Origin: CAZGNZ01 sp964527215
GTDB taxonomy: Bacteria > Fidelibacterota > Marinisomatia > SCGC-AAA003-L08 > JACNLC01
Length of the DNA: 64,000 nt
Assembly (NCBI GenBank): GCA_964527215.1
Contig: CAZGNZ010000021.1
Span: forward strand, 5,511 to 69,510
Reading direction: 5' to 3'
Part shown: piece after piece, positions 36,501-44,921 of the stretch
Layout of the letters: each line of letters opens with the position of its first letter
Position numbering within the stretch: the first letter of the stretch is position 1
Notes under the pieces: model-generated
Database searches by the model: none
What the model was told of the DNA's origin: nothing
The model's input: only the letters and a program-made list of their open reading frames with translations
Made by a program: the position numbers and the translations under genes

Positions 36501-37998
36501 TCCCACTTTTGACGGATATACCAGAGTCGGACACTCCGGATATGCCGGCGGCAGCGGTCAGGAAATGGAAATAAACAACATCAATCTGGATTTCCAGTTT
36601 GGCGGTCCCGTGGACAATCTGGAACTGCTGTTTGGCGAATATGGCGGCAATGTGAATCTCAGTGTGAACTATGAGCACCGAAATGTGGAAAACATGGCTG
36701 AACTGAATGGCGATATTGTGGGAGGTGTCCTGGTTGAAGTCGTCAATGGATTCGGAAATGATACCGGTATTCTCAGGTTAACCGGCCAGATGAACCCCAT
36801 CACGATGTTTGTCGTCGGCGGGCAGGAATTTGCCATCGATGATCTGTGCTTTGAAAACCTGGGTCAGCCTGATGACAACGTGTTCCTCTATATTGGTGCA
36901 GTGGATCCCTGGCAGCATACGGTTGAAGTCTGGATGGACAATACCGTCCCTGTTTCCGGATTTCAGTTTGAATTGAATGACTGGCCCGACATCATTGGCT
37001 TCACCGGTGCCTACGGAGGGGTGGCAGACAGTCACGGATTCTCGGTGGTATCAGACGAAGAGGGACTGGTTCTGGGATTTTCATATGACGGGACCGCCGT
37101 GGAACCGGGGCAGACTCTCCTCACAACGTTGTCTTACGAAGGATTTGGTGAAACGGAACTGTGCTTCGGAATGCATGAATTTACCTCCCAGGGCGGAATG
37201 ATGATTCCTTCTGTCACTGGAGACTGCATGGTTATCGGCACTCCTCTTGGCGATGTTAATTTGGATGGATTTGTTAATGTCACTGACATTGTCATGATGA
37301 TTGGGATCATTTTTGGTGATATTATCCCGACTGAAGAAGAGTTCTGGGCAGGAGATGTAAACTCGGACGGAACCATCAGTGTGACCGATATCGTGCTGGT
37401 TGTGGAATTGATCCTTTACGGATCACTGCCCCGGGATGCAGAAATTCCTGAAGCGGGACTGAACATTGACAGCAACCGGATTCTCCTGGATTCTTCCGAT
37501 TCAGTGGCGGGTATTCAGCTGTATCTTACCGGCGATTATGAAATATCCAGTATATATTGTCCCACCGGCTGGAACTGTCAGGAACAGAACGGCATTTTGC
37601 TGATGTTCAGCGAAGACGGCAGCCCCTGGATTGGAGATAATGTACTGGAATACACCGGTGATATTCTGGTGGAAGACAATACAATCGTTGTCCGCGGCGG
37701 TGGAAGCGTCACCGCTGATATTCGAATTCAGCCAACGGAGTTTTCAATGGCACCTGCCTATCCGAATCCGTTCAATCCAGTCACAACTGTCAGCTATACC
37801 ATGCCCGCTGCAGGCACTCTGACCGTGAATGTGTTCGATATCTCGGGCAGAATGGTTGCACAGCTTTATAATGGTGAACAGACTGAAGGAAATCATAAAC
37901 TTAACTGGACAGCCACTGATTTTGCCAGTGGAGTCTATGTTATCCGGATGAACACAGGAAGCTCAACTTCATTTCAGAAAGTCATTCTGGTGAAGTAA
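33556..37998 (+). CDS. Secreted multidomain protein: propeller, four novel modules, cohesin-like, dockerin, type IX tail
   Basis: The start is ATG at 33556 behind TGAGGAG and immediately before a signal peptide; the in-frame ATG at 33463 is less likely. Domains in the 1480-residue protein are a CTDxxAxNYxPxAxxDDGSC unit (about 25-47), a fibronectin-like region (50-145), and an NHL/SMP-30-like beta-propeller (155-428; repeated VADAGSS, IFVSGYDSGKV). Four modules of about 160 residues follow (435-595, 607-765, 773-931, 942-1101) sharing LLFGEYGGN and GGQEFWID. Then come a cohesin-like module (1109-1225), dockerin-like repeats (1231-1291; GDVNLDGFVNVTD and GDVNSDGTISVTD), and a YPNPFNPVT tail (about 1396-1480) ending VILVK. 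It probably sits on the cell surface. A strong terminator follows. Confidence 0.88.
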   Translation: MKSKRMTYIMVIFIITALFGQDRTSGCTDILAVNYDPSATVDDGSCEYSLEISEVTIQLLTSGMVSVSWMTNANAYGYIAWAEDTSEYGYPNVEYEAGSHNIYHAHMLESGMNLEVTYYFTIFQEDETGAYTVTSDEYSFTLILDDTVNPADLAWSDYSSLGDAYLYVANEGGGGGGTDVIQIANDGSAELVATGFNGPSGLDVRESTADLTISDDQSSLYTADTLGNVTTIFSGMFNNPNALFFENDDSLLVADAGSSIIRADLVSETLETLADGFDIPQAVAMYDGDIYFTDYFGYIYRINAEDTTPVDPTTVEYYTSYPVVPYTQGGMVIDSSGNIFVSGYDSGKVYRVNTDGTVDELIDLDVQTRGLALNQDETALYVTGYNDQMIFELDLTSAAFDASILADDTSSGGLLYGPFGLKVTEYDYTPEDDVCDEPITDFEDVPPAVFYYSGDSFTTYGYTVTAQDFQWSGGSWFGGGYVQADNVGLAGGSGNELEINNINLSFDFGAPVEDMDLLFGEYGGNINIQINGDLRNEENLSSLDGVNVGGVDIFVDAGFGNDSGILTLCSTESLIEEFIIGGQELWIDELCIIDCDEEDPGEDPAGCEDPQTDFDDLILGTYYYVGDALDTYGLPVHVAGFEWTDGTMYYDGYARVDGGGLAGGTGYEMLINNVNLDFQFGGPVDNLELLFGEYGGNVNVAVNWEHRNVQNLSELHNDIIGGVHVEVINGFGADTGLIRLTGQANLIDMFVIGGQEFWIDHLCYTEENYEPMGCEDPVTDFDDLVWMDTYYVGDVFWTYGLEIQPEGYLFPDGTITYSGFARVDNQNLAGGSGLDLNLNNINLNFQFPTLVDSLELLFGEYGGNINLALNYEHRNVDNWADLHGQVIGGVFVEILNGFGNDAGLIKLTGVTQAIEQFVIGGQEFWIDDLCYVTAGNEEPFGCEFPVSDFEDLPLFSEYYVGDVFMTYGIPVYPAGFEWSDGTPTFDGYTRVGHSGYAGGSGQEMEINNINLDFQFGGPVDNLELLFGEYGGNVNLSVNYEHRNVENMAELNGDIVGGVLVEVVNGFGNDTGILRLTGQMNPITMFVVGGQEFAIDDLCFENLGQPDDNVFLYIGAVDPWQHTVEVWMDNTVPVSGFQFELNDWPDIIGFTGAYGGVADSHGFSVVSDEEGLVLGFSYDGTAVEPGQTLLTTLSYEGFGETELCFGMHEFTSQGGMMIPSVTGDCMVIGTPLGDVNLDGFVNVTDIVMMIGIIFGDIIPTEEEFWAGDVNSDGTISVTDIVLVVELILYGSLPRDAEIPEAGLNIDSNRILLDSSDSVAGIQLYLTGDYEISSIYCPTGWNCQEQNGILLMFSEDGSPWIGDNVLEYTGDILVEDNTIVVRGGGSVTADIRIQPTEFSMAPAYPNPFNPVTTVSYTMPAAGTLTVNVFDISGRMVAQLYNGEQTEGNHKLNWTATDFASGVYVIRMNTGSSTSFQKVILVK
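34858..36860 (+). repeat. Four diverged tandem copies of an unrecognised ~160-residue module
   Basis: Copies cover about 34858-35340, 35374-35850, 35872-36350 and 36379-36860. Each begins with C-x2-P-x-(S/T)DF(E/D)D, continues through YY(V/S)GD and TYG, then NN(I/V)NL-F-F, LLFGEYGGN, NGFG-D-G and ends GGQE(F/L)-ID-LC. A Cys at the start and one at the end could form one disulfide per module. Unlike the 744-bp array, these copies have diverged substantially. Confidence 0.9.
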
Positions 37999-38027
37999 TC
38001 CTGCAATACCTCCAATGACCAGCGAAG

Positions 38028-38058
38028 CGGAGAGTGCCCCCTCACTCTCCGTTTTTTT
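38028..38058 (+). terminator. Rho-independent terminator after the 1480-residue protein
   Basis: CGGAGAGTG pairs with CACTCTCCG and is followed by a run of seven T, about 30 bases after the stop. Confidence 0.93.
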
Positions 38059-38382
38059 TATCCACGGCAAACGACTCGCCTTCGGGCACGTTGAAGGCGC
38101 ATAAACCGGCAGACAGGCCGGACACGTGGAATCATCTGAATTCCCTGCGGTTTGATACGGTATCCCAGATCCCATGCAGGAGCGGTCATATCACAAAATG
38201 TTGTAATTACGATAAAAATAGTCGTATTATTTCCAGACTGTACAACAATCAGATTCGTTGTTCTTTCAACAGGCGGAATCTTCGTAATCTTTACATTCTG
38301 GAGAACCTCTGATCCGATCATGTGAATCCGGAAAAATGATGGAAACGGGCTTAATGAATGACAAATAGATGATGAATATAGC
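38059..38382 (+). other. Intergenic stretch with small hairpins
   Basis: This roughly 320-base stretch holds two short inverted repeats, CGCCTTC/GAAGGCG (38077-38099) and CCGGC/GCCGG (38106-38121), which may be a decayed member of the palindromic elements found further right. The rest is AT-rich and probably contains the VKOR promoter. No gene is seen. Confidence 0.45.
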
Positions 38383-39645
38383 ATGATGGAAAAAAACCCT
38401 ATTCAACCAGGCATTACACGGTTTATAGTCATACTGAGTGTTCTGGGTTTGATCACTGCCAGCCACCTCTGGATTATGGAATCCCGTAATTTTGACAGGG
38501 GATGCGTGGGTGTGGCACTCCCGGGGCAAATTGAAGATTACTTTGACTGCAAGGGCGTATCTGAAGCACAGGTGACCTTTTTCGGAATTCCCAATGTCGT
38601 AATGGGAGTACTGTTCTATCTCGGTCTTATAACCCTTTCAGTGTCTCTCTATTATCTGTCCAAACCTCTGTCAAATTGGGTATATTTGGCTCGATCCGGC
38701 ATGTTGATCGGGGCGATCGGATATACGGTATATCTGGTGTATCTGCAGTATGTGGTGCTGGATATGTACTGTGCTCTCTGCATGACAAATGCCGTGATCG
38801 TCACTACCTTGTTTTTGACTCAGCTTTTCAGTTTCTTTAAATATTTACGAACCACCGGTTCAGATCCCCATCCCGCTGCTTTTGAATGGCGGTTTTTCAG
38901 CGGTGTCGTGGTGACAGGACTCATTCTCATAGGGATGGACGTCCTGGTTTTTCAGCAGCTTGAGGCCACCGAAAATTCCGCACCGGAATCCAGCAGCCCA
39001 ACCGCTGCAGCGACAGTTCCCGAACCTGCAGATAATCATCAGGAGAAACCGTCAGGGTCCCGCCCGGCGGTCTCTGAACATTCCTCCGGTGAATGTTATT
39101 ACAAAGATGATATGGCGCCTGTGGAAAATTACATGGCATTGATAGGCACAAGAGATCCCATCCTGGGTGACACGAACAGCAATGTGACGGTTTTTGATTT
39201 CTTTGATCCAAATTGCACCCACTGCAGAAGAACTCACGAAATGATGAAGGAAGTGGTTGCCGAACATGGTTCATATGTTCGATTTGTGTACAAGCCTTTT
39301 CCTTTGTGGAATTATTCGGTAAATCAGGTTCAGGCACTGATTGCTGCAAAAAATGAAAATAAATTTTTTGAAATGCTTGATTTGCAGTTTGAGAGAACCA
39401 AACCCGGAAAAGGGCTGTCTCTGGATCAGATCGAGCAAATTGCCGTTGACATCGGAATGGATGGACCGCGGCTGATATCAGAAATCAGATCAAACAAATA
39501 TATCGGACTTGTGAAGGCCCAGCGCAATCAGGCACGCAGCATTGGAATAAAAAGCGCACCTACTGTCATGGTCAACGGAAAGTTTATCGCATCCAAATCC
39601 CGAACGAAAGATTGCCTGTCCCAGTTCATTATTGATGAGTTGTAA
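38383..39645 (+). CDS. VKOR-thioredoxin fusion, disulfide-bond-forming enzyme
   Basis: Residues about 10-155 are a bacterial vitamin-K-epoxide-reductase domain with four to five membrane helices, loop cysteines C41 and C56, and the quinone-side CxxC in YCALC (C130, C133). A further helix (about 172-190) and a Pro/Ser/Glu-rich linker lead to a periplasmic thioredoxin/DsbA-like domain with CTHC (278-281) and the cis-Pro loop SAPTVMVNG. Such fusions pass electrons from secreted dithiols to quinone and so make disulfides during protein export, as DsbA-DsbB does. The enzyme probably serves the Cys-rich secreted proteins of this window. The start is the first of two ATGs; the ribosome site is weak. 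Confidence 0.92.
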   Translation: MMEKNPIQPGITRFIVILSVLGLITASHLWIMESRNFDRGCVGVALPGQIEDYFDCKGVSEAQVTFFGIPNVVMGVLFYLGLITLSVSLYYLSKPLSNWVYLARSGMLIGAIGYTVYLVYLQYVVLDMYCALCMTNAVIVTTLFLTQLFSFFKYLRTTGSDPHPAAFEWRFFSGVVVTGLILIGMDVLVFQQLEATENSAPESSSPTAAATVPEPADNHQEKPSGSRPAVSEHSSGECYYKDDMAPVENYMALIGTRDPILGDTNSNVTVFDFFDPNCTHCRRTHEMMKEVVAEHGSYVRFVYKPFPLWNYSVNQVQALIAAKNENKFFEMLDLQFERTKPGKGLSLDQIEQIAVDIGMDGPRLISEIRSNKYIGLVKAQRNQARSIGIKSAPTVMVNGKFIASKSRTKDCLSQFIIDEL

Positions 39646-39819
39646 TCGTCTCTCTCTGTTCAGACTGTAATCATCACTGTACCGGATAAAAATGTTTTGT
39701 CAGATCGTCATTACGGACTGCCCGCACACTAGGGCAGGATCAATCGGGTATCCTGGTCATTCGGATGACCGGTGATTTCCGAACGCGACAAAATAACAGA
39801 CCAGAGTCGGAGGAGTTAA

Positions 39820-40935
39820 ATGAACCAGGGAAATTTTGATGTAATCATCATCGGCGGAGGAATCGGCGGAGCTGCTTCTGCCCTTCGGGCCGCTCAGAAC
39901 AATTTGAATACACTGTGGGTGCTCGGCTCAAAACAGACCCGTCGGCGAAGCCGTTCACAGTGGGTGGTCAATGTGGACAACATGATCGGGTACCACGAAG
40001 ATGTGGTAAAAAAACCAATCCTGAAACAGCTGATCAAAAACGGATACGAAACGGCCGCGAACAGCATCCTGAACACCCATTTCCCTGTTCATAATCGAGC
40101 AATCATCCAGAATACAAGAGATCGTCTGACTGAAGATTATCCCAATGTTGTCCAGCTTGAAACGGAAGCAGCATCCATAAAATCCAAAGACGGATTTATG
40201 ATTGCCACCGGGATGGGTCAATACCATGCGGACAGCGTGGTGCTCGCCACGGGGGTTATGGATGAACAGCCGCATATTTTCAAATCCAACAAGAAAGGCG
40301 AAACGGAGTGGTCCTCAAAGTGGATTTACCCCTTCGCCAACAAGGAACAGGTTCTTTACTGTATTCGCTGTGAAGGACATTTGACCCGCAGCAGCCAAGT
40401 GGCCGTCATCGGAAACAAAGAACCGGCGGCCGAGCTGGCGCTGATGCTTCACGAGCGTTACGGAAACAAGGTTTTTCTGCTGCTGAATGGAGCCGACCTC
40501 CAAATCTCTGAAAAGCGTGCCGAAGCAATTCAGGCATACGGACTTGAAATTATTCCCGATGCGATCACTGATCTGCTCAGTGAAACCCCCAAAAATCTGC
40601 GCGGCTTTGTCTTCAGCAGTCACAGTGCAGTCCATGTAGATTTTGCTCTTGCTGCTCTGGGAATCCACCGGGTGTACAATGATCTTGCCCGTCAGGTCGG
40701 CGCTGAACTGGCGGAACCGGAACTGCCTGACGAAAAGCGTCACATTCTTATTGATTGGCGGGGGGAAACCACCGTTCCAAATCTTTTTGTGGTGGGGGAT
40801 GCAGCCAGACGCAGGGATGAGCAAATAATGAAACAGATATATACCGCGCAGGAATATGCTGTGCGGGCTGTTGATGCCATTGACCTTCGCCGTCGATTAA
40901 AGCAGAGGGCACAGGCAGTCCAGTCTGTTTCATAA
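39820..40935 (+). CDS. Thioredoxin-reductase-like FAD/NAD(P) oxidoreductase
   Basis: The 371-residue protein has an N-terminal FAD-binding GGGIGGAAS (12-20), a central VVLATGV, a redox CxxC at C181-C184 (CIRCEGH, in the position of CATCDG in thioredoxin reductase), a second nucleotide-binding region VAVIGNKEPAAELAL, and a C-terminal FAD motif LFVVGDAAR. It differs from housekeeping TrxB in its longer N-terminal region (RRRSRSQWVVNVDN) and in GNKEPAAE replacing GGGDSA. It probably reduces a thioredoxin-like partner. An excellent GGAGG ribosome site precedes the ATG. Its position after the VKOR-Trx gene suggests shared redox work. Confidence 0.85.
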   Translation: MNQGNFDVIIIGGGIGGAASALRAAQNNLNTLWVLGSKQTRRRSRSQWVVNVDNMIGYHEDVVKKPILKQLIKNGYETAANSILNTHFPVHNRAIIQNTRDRLTEDYPNVVQLETEAASIKSKDGFMIATGMGQYHADSVVLATGVMDEQPHIFKSNKKGETEWSSKWIYPFANKEQVLYCIRCEGHLTRSSQVAVIGNKEPAAELALMLHERYGNKVFLLLNGADLQISEKRAEAIQAYGLEIIPDAITDLLSETPKNLRGFVFSSHSAVHVDFALAALGIHRVYNDLARQVGAELAEPELPDEKRHILIDWRGETTVPNLFVVGDAARRRDEQIMKQIYTAQEYAVRAVDAIDLRRRLKQRAQAVQSVS

Positions 40936-40937
40936 AT

Positions 40938-40959
40938 TTTTCCATCGAATCATGGAAAA
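40938..40959 (+). terminator. Perfect hairpin after the TrxR-like gene
   Basis: TTTTCCAT and ATGGAAAA form an eight-base perfect stem with a six-base loop, two bases after the stop. No long T-run follows, so termination is plausible but not certain. Confidence 0.5.
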
Positions 40960-41126
40960 TTCAGTTTGAGAATGGATGTCTGCCGCAAACTGTGCCGACA
41001 AAAAAACTGTGGGGCAGGCATGAAAGAAACTGAAATGGTCACTCGTCGAAAGGATATCCTTAAGAGGATCGCGGATCTCCGCTGCTGATTAATATGTTTC
41101 TGATCAATCAACGAACATTTAGATTC

Positions 41127-41966
41127 ATGAGAACGATTCACATCATCGCCTTTCTGGTCCTCACTGGTTCTGCCGTGAGTGCCGGTGACTATGCGCCGTC
41201 CCTGCTGGACAGCCTGCTGAAAATCCATGTGACTGACGGAGCGGTGAATTATGACGAACTGCGTCTGAATGACGGGCTATTGAGAGAATTCCTGAAATCG
41301 GTTGAAACCGTTTCCGCGGATGAATTCGAGCGCTGGACAGAATCAGCAAGAAAGGCCTTCTGGATAAATACGTATAATGCGCTGGTCCTGGCGTTGATTA
41401 TTGAAGAATATCCCATTGAGTGGGGAAGCATTGTTCAGCAGATCCATTTTCCGAAGAACAGTATCAGGCAGTTACAAAATGCGTGGGACCGCCCTCTCAT
41501 CAGGGTGTTTGGCAGCGACATTTCCCTGAATGCCATCCACCATGATATTCTGAGAATCCGTTACAATGATCCGCGAATTCACTTCATGCTGGTAAATTCC
41601 GCCGTCAGCGGACCGGAATGCAGGCCGGATGCATGTTTTGAGACGGATTTGGATCAAAGGCTGGATTTGGCGGCAGTGCATTTCCTGAACAATCCGAAGG
41701 TTGTGTATCTGGACAGAAACGCCAATCTGCTCTTCCTGTCTCCAATACTGGGCTGGTATAAAAATGACTTCAGCAGGGTCAGTACAGGTATATGCAGCTA
41801 TCCCTATCAGTCAGAATCGCTGTGCGCGGTGATATCCTATATTGCCCGGTATCTCCCTGAAGAGGATGCGGCCTTCATACGTGCCAACCGTCCTGAGATA
41901 CAATTCCGTGAATTTGACTGGATGCTGAACGAGATCAGCCTTCAGCCCTCACACACATCCGGATAA
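41127..41966 (+). CDS. DUF547 family secreted protein
   Basis: The protein is recognised as DUF547 by the order of segments: a short N-terminal VNYDEL, then RKAFWINTYNALVL, DISLNAIHHDILR, DPRIHFMLVNSA with the nearby Cys pair ECRPDAC, and LLFLSPILGWYKNDF. The family is widespread, its function is not established, and some members are found with thioredoxin-like or stress proteins. A start at 41127 gives a compact signal peptide (MRTIHIIAFLVLTGSAVSAG). An upstream in-frame ATG at 41094 is possible; neither has a ribosome site. It is convergent with the following histidine kinase gene. Confidence 0.82.
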   Translation: MRTIHIIAFLVLTGSAVSAGDYAPSLLDSLLKIHVTDGAVNYDELRLNDGLLREFLKSVETVSADEFERWTESARKAFWINTYNALVLALIIEEYPIEWGSIVQQIHFPKNSIRQLQNAWDRPLIRVFGSDISLNAIHHDILRIRYNDPRIHFMLVNSAVSGPECRPDACFETDLDQRLDLAAVHFLNNPKVVYLDRNANLLFLSPILGWYKNDFSRVSTGICSYPYQSESLCAVISYIARYLPEEDAAFIRANRPEIQFREFDWMLNEISLQPSHTSG

Positions 41967-42182
41967 CAATCTCACCAAAAACAATCACACGGGTTAACAA
42001 ACTTCCCGTCAGCTGGAGCAATGAACTGCTGCAGTCCGACAGTCCGCCATCAATTCAGGCTATTTATTGACCAGGTTTATGCAGAGGGAATTTTACAGAC
42101 GTATTTTACACTGGGCACAGTTCATTCTTCTCTGCTGCGTCCTGGGTACTTGGGTTTCTAACCCGATTATTCTATGTGAATA

Positions 42183-42315
42183 TCGAAGCGTAAAATGCTT
42201 CGTATTTTCCGGACGATGACGGATCTGCTCAATTCTACAGCGTCCGTCAGGAGACGGATTTTCAATTATGCTTGAGTTTTGTTCTCATTGCACTGTCCGA
42301 AACAGTGTCGTTCAA
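42183..42315. repeat. Intergenic palindromic element (copy 1) between convergent genes
   Basis: The gap 41967-42408 has no gene. It holds three hairpins: CGAAGC/GCTTCG (42183-42201, followed by a T-rich tract), TCCGTCAGGAGACGGA (42243-42258), and CACTG/CAGTG (42291-42307). GATCTGCTCAATTC followed by GACAGCGT-like sequence recurs at 63916 onward, and the middle palindrome recurs in reverse orientation near 56038 and 63795. Confidence 0.75.
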
Positions 42316-42408
42316 ATCTCGTCGCAAGCCTTGCATAATCAACCAGCGTCACAATCTCATTTCGAACTCTCGTGAAGTATTCAGACTAAGCGCGATTCAA
42401 CCGGAACG

Positions 42409-44337
42409 TCATTCGACTGCTGCCGGAACCAGTACCCGAAATGCAGATCCCTTCATGGGTTCGGAATGTATCATCAGCCGCCCTTCAAACTCCCGAACCA
42501 GCGTACTTACAATGGTCAGCCCCAACCCTGTTCTGTACTCAGAATTACGGGTAGTATAAAACGGCTTCACGCAGTCCTGCAGGGCCTGTTTATCCATACC
42601 GATGCCGTTGTCCTCCACTGTAATCTCTATATCAGGAGCGCTGGAATTCAGACATACGGACAGCCGGATTTGTTTGTCATATCCTTCCGGCGTCTCAGAT
42701 TTCTTTTTCTCAACTGCAAAATAGGCATTGGATATCAGGTTCACCATGATCTGTTCAAATCTCTGGGGATGGATGGTGACCATCGGCAGATCAGGATCAT
42801 AATGGGTAATAAATTCAATGTTGTGGTTGTAGAATTTCTTTTCGAAAAAAATCAGACTTTTTTTAACAGGTTCTAATATATTGACGGTCTGCTCATAAAG
42901 CAGGTCAACCTGGGCGAATTCACGCATCGTATCAAGGATCATTGTGGCTTTGTCCACTGCCTCAACAATGGCTTCCATATCTTCCTCAAGATTCATTTCC
43001 GGTGAAATTCGACCTGACGCAGAAAGCTTGACCAGCTCAGCGGTCGCCAAAATCACCGTCAGCGGCTGAGACAGTTCATGCGCAACGCCGGATGCCATTT
43101 CTCCCAGAGCCGTTAGGCGTCCGGAATGCGCAAGCTGAGCCTGCTTCTCTTCGATTTCAACCGTGCGTTTTTCAACCAGTCGTTCCAGGTGGTCCTGATA
43201 GATTTTGAGTTGAGCTTCAACCTGACGGCGATGTTTAATCTCTTTTTGAAGTTCCTCATTCCGCAATCGAAAAATTTCATTTTCCTGCCGCTTGTGCTCG
43301 GTTTCAAATTCAACCTCCATCCGGGCAATCTTGTCGCTGAATTCCTTTCGAATCATTTCAGAATACAGATCGCTTGCTTCCTGAGTCACCTGCAGAGCTT
43401 TTTTATATTTCCGCTGCGCCTGATACAGTCTTGCGCAGGCGTTCAGGTATTCGTATTCCAGCTGTCTAATCCCAATTTCTCCGATCACTGCGGAGGCGGA
43501 CTTCAGATGCATTTCCGCTTCTTTGTACATACGCTGATCGGTAAGTACCTGACCCAGATTAATATAGGATCCTGCCATCCCCGGCCGGTCATTGATCTGC
43601 TGCCTGAGATCAAGAGCCTTTTTGTTCATTGCCAGCGCATCATCCAAATGGTTTGTGTTGTGATACACATTGCTGATATTGGTATAGGAATTGCCCAGAC
43701 CTTTTAAGTCCTTAACTTCGTTTCGAATGGCAACTGCTTTATTGTAATACTCGAGCGCTTTGTCAAATTCACCCCATGATCGATACAGCAGCCCGATATT
43801 ATTGTAGGAGTTGCCAATGAAGACTTTGTTGTCATTTTTAAGCCAGATGGCCAACGCCTTTTCATAATATTCCAATGCCCGTTTTGTATCGCCCTGATTC
43901 CAGAATATGATTCCAATATCGTTGCATGAGGCCGCAATCCCTTTCTGATCATCGTTTTCCACCCGCATGTGCAGTGCCAGATGATGGTACTCAAGGGCCT
44001 TATCCGGCTGATTTAAATTTTTATATACATTTCCAATGTTATGGAGTGAAATGGCAATTCCGTGCTGATGACTGATTTTTTGATAGCATTCCAGCGACTG
44101 ATTAAAAAACTTGAGTGCTGAGCGGAATTCACCCTGGTTGTGAAATGAATACCCAAGGTTTCTGAAGCACTGTGCGCGCCCCAGATCGGAATCCAGCTGA
44201 TCAGCAATTTCCATGGCTTCCTGGGCTTTTTTCATCATTTCCGGGGGATCGGTATAGAGACAGTCGGTACTGGCCTTCAGCAGTCTCTGAAACTGCTGTT
44301 CAAGTATGTTGCGGTTTTTGCTGTCTGATGGTTTCAT
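42409..44337 (-). CDS. Cytoplasmic TPR sensor histidine kinase
   Basis: The 642-residue protein starts with about eight TPR units (about 20-330; LGNSYTNISNVYHNTNHLDDAL type). A charged coiled-coil linker follows (about 335-400, with ENEIFRLRNEEL), then a kinase core: H-box GVAHELSQP with phospho-acceptor H420, N-box NLISNAY, G1 VEDNGIGMD, and G2 GTGLGLT-like RTGLGLTIV. No membrane helix is seen, so it senses an internal signal or a partner protein through the TPRs. No response regulator is adjacent. It is paralogous to the kinase at 56326-58197, and the same linker is found in the GGDEF protein at 50014. No ribosome site is seen before the ATG. Confidence 0.93.
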   Translation of the reverse strand: MKPSDSKNRNILEQQFQRLLKASTDCLYTDPPEMMKKAQEAMEIADQLDSDLGRAQCFRNLGYSFHNQGEFRSALKFFNQSLECYQKISHQHGIAISLHNIGNVYKNLNQPDKALEYHHLALHMRVENDDQKGIAASCNDIGIIFWNQGDTKRALEYYEKALAIWLKNDNKVFIGNSYNNIGLLYRSWGEFDKALEYYNKAVAIRNEVKDLKGLGNSYTNISNVYHNTNHLDDALAMNKKALDLRQQINDRPGMAGSYINLGQVLTDQRMYKEAEMHLKSASAVIGEIGIRQLEYEYLNACARLYQAQRKYKKALQVTQEASDLYSEMIRKEFSDKIARMEVEFETEHKRQENEIFRLRNEELQKEIKHRRQVEAQLKIYQDHLERLVEKRTVEIEEKQAQLAHSGRLTALGEMASGVAHELSQPLTVILATAELVKLSASGRISPEMNLEEDMEAIVEAVDKATMILDTMREFAQVDLLYEQTVNILEPVKKSLIFFEKKFYNHNIEFITHYDPDLPMVTIHPQRFEQIMVNLISNAYFAVEKKKSETPEGYDKQIRLSVCLNSSAPDIEITVEDNGIGMDKQALQDCVKPFYTTRNSEYRTGLGLTIVSTLVREFEGRLMIHSEPMKGSAFRVLVPAAVE

Positions 44338-44686
44338 GGTCGGCAGGCAATGTATAAAACGCTCTAATTTAGAAATGCTGGATTACTCGTATACAGTCAA
44401 AAAATTCAAAACCGGAGAAATTTTCAACCAGAATCTGAGCAATGCGGAAAATGCACTCCGTTTGGCAGTGATCTGCTGAAGCATGTTCAGCCTTGCTGAA
44501 GATACCGGAACAAACCGATGATGGGTTGACAACTCTCAGCCGCAGCCAATACTCTGAAGAACGGATTTGCCTGAATCATTCAGAGATTTTTGATATGAGA
44601 TGATCGTCCCGAAATGCTTCCTGATTCGCTGCACCGTTCCAGCGATGAACAGAAATCTATCAAAAAGGTTGGAAAAAGAGCCTGCA

Positions 44687-44750
44687 CGGTTCATCCTTTG
44701 GATCCGTCAGTTGACGGACGGGGAAACTCGTTGACAGGTGTAATGAACCG
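44687..44750. repeat. Palindromic element with 8-bp flanking inverted repeats
   Basis: CGGTTCAT (44687-44694) and ATGAACCG (44743-44750) are perfect inverted repeats that enclose the palindrome TCCGTCAGTTGACGGA (44703-44718) and a GGGGAAACTCGTTGA stretch. A near copy, CGGGGAAATTCATTGA, lies at 56166-56181. It is probably a member of the same REP-like family. Confidence 0.75.
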
Positions 44751-44856
44751 GAGGAAGCTGCATCAGACGGAACACCAGGGCAATGTCAATAATTTTGCAC
44801 ATATAGTTAATTAATTGACAATCAGAACAAGATAATTGACTATCTGATAAAAAATA

Positions 44857-44889
44857 TTTGGTATCATAAGCAATTATTTTTTATATTTG
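44857..44889 (+). promoter_or_regulatory. Possible Bacteroidota-type promoter of the lipoprotein gene
   Basis: TTTG at 44857 and TATATTTG at 44882 resemble the -33 TTTG and -7 TAnnTTTG elements of Bacteroidota promoters, with 21 bases between. A GGGAG ribosome site and ATG follow about 30 bases later. Whether this lineage uses such promoters is an assumption. Confidence 0.3.
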
Positions 44890-44921
44890 CCGTGGATTAT
44901 AGAATATGATCGGGAGTTTTA

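Larger units (their letters stand above)
44338..44921 (+). other. Divergent intergenic region with a palindromic element
   Basis: These 584 bases hold no convincing gene; a 66-codon frame at 44614-44814 overlaps the palindromic element and has no motif. The left part must hold the kinase promoter, and the right end (44800-44920) is very AT-rich and holds the lipoprotein promoter. Confidence 0.55.

Noticed and set aside
44614..44814. 66-codon frame in the 44-kb intergenic region
   Set aside because: It runs through the palindromic element and has no coding features.
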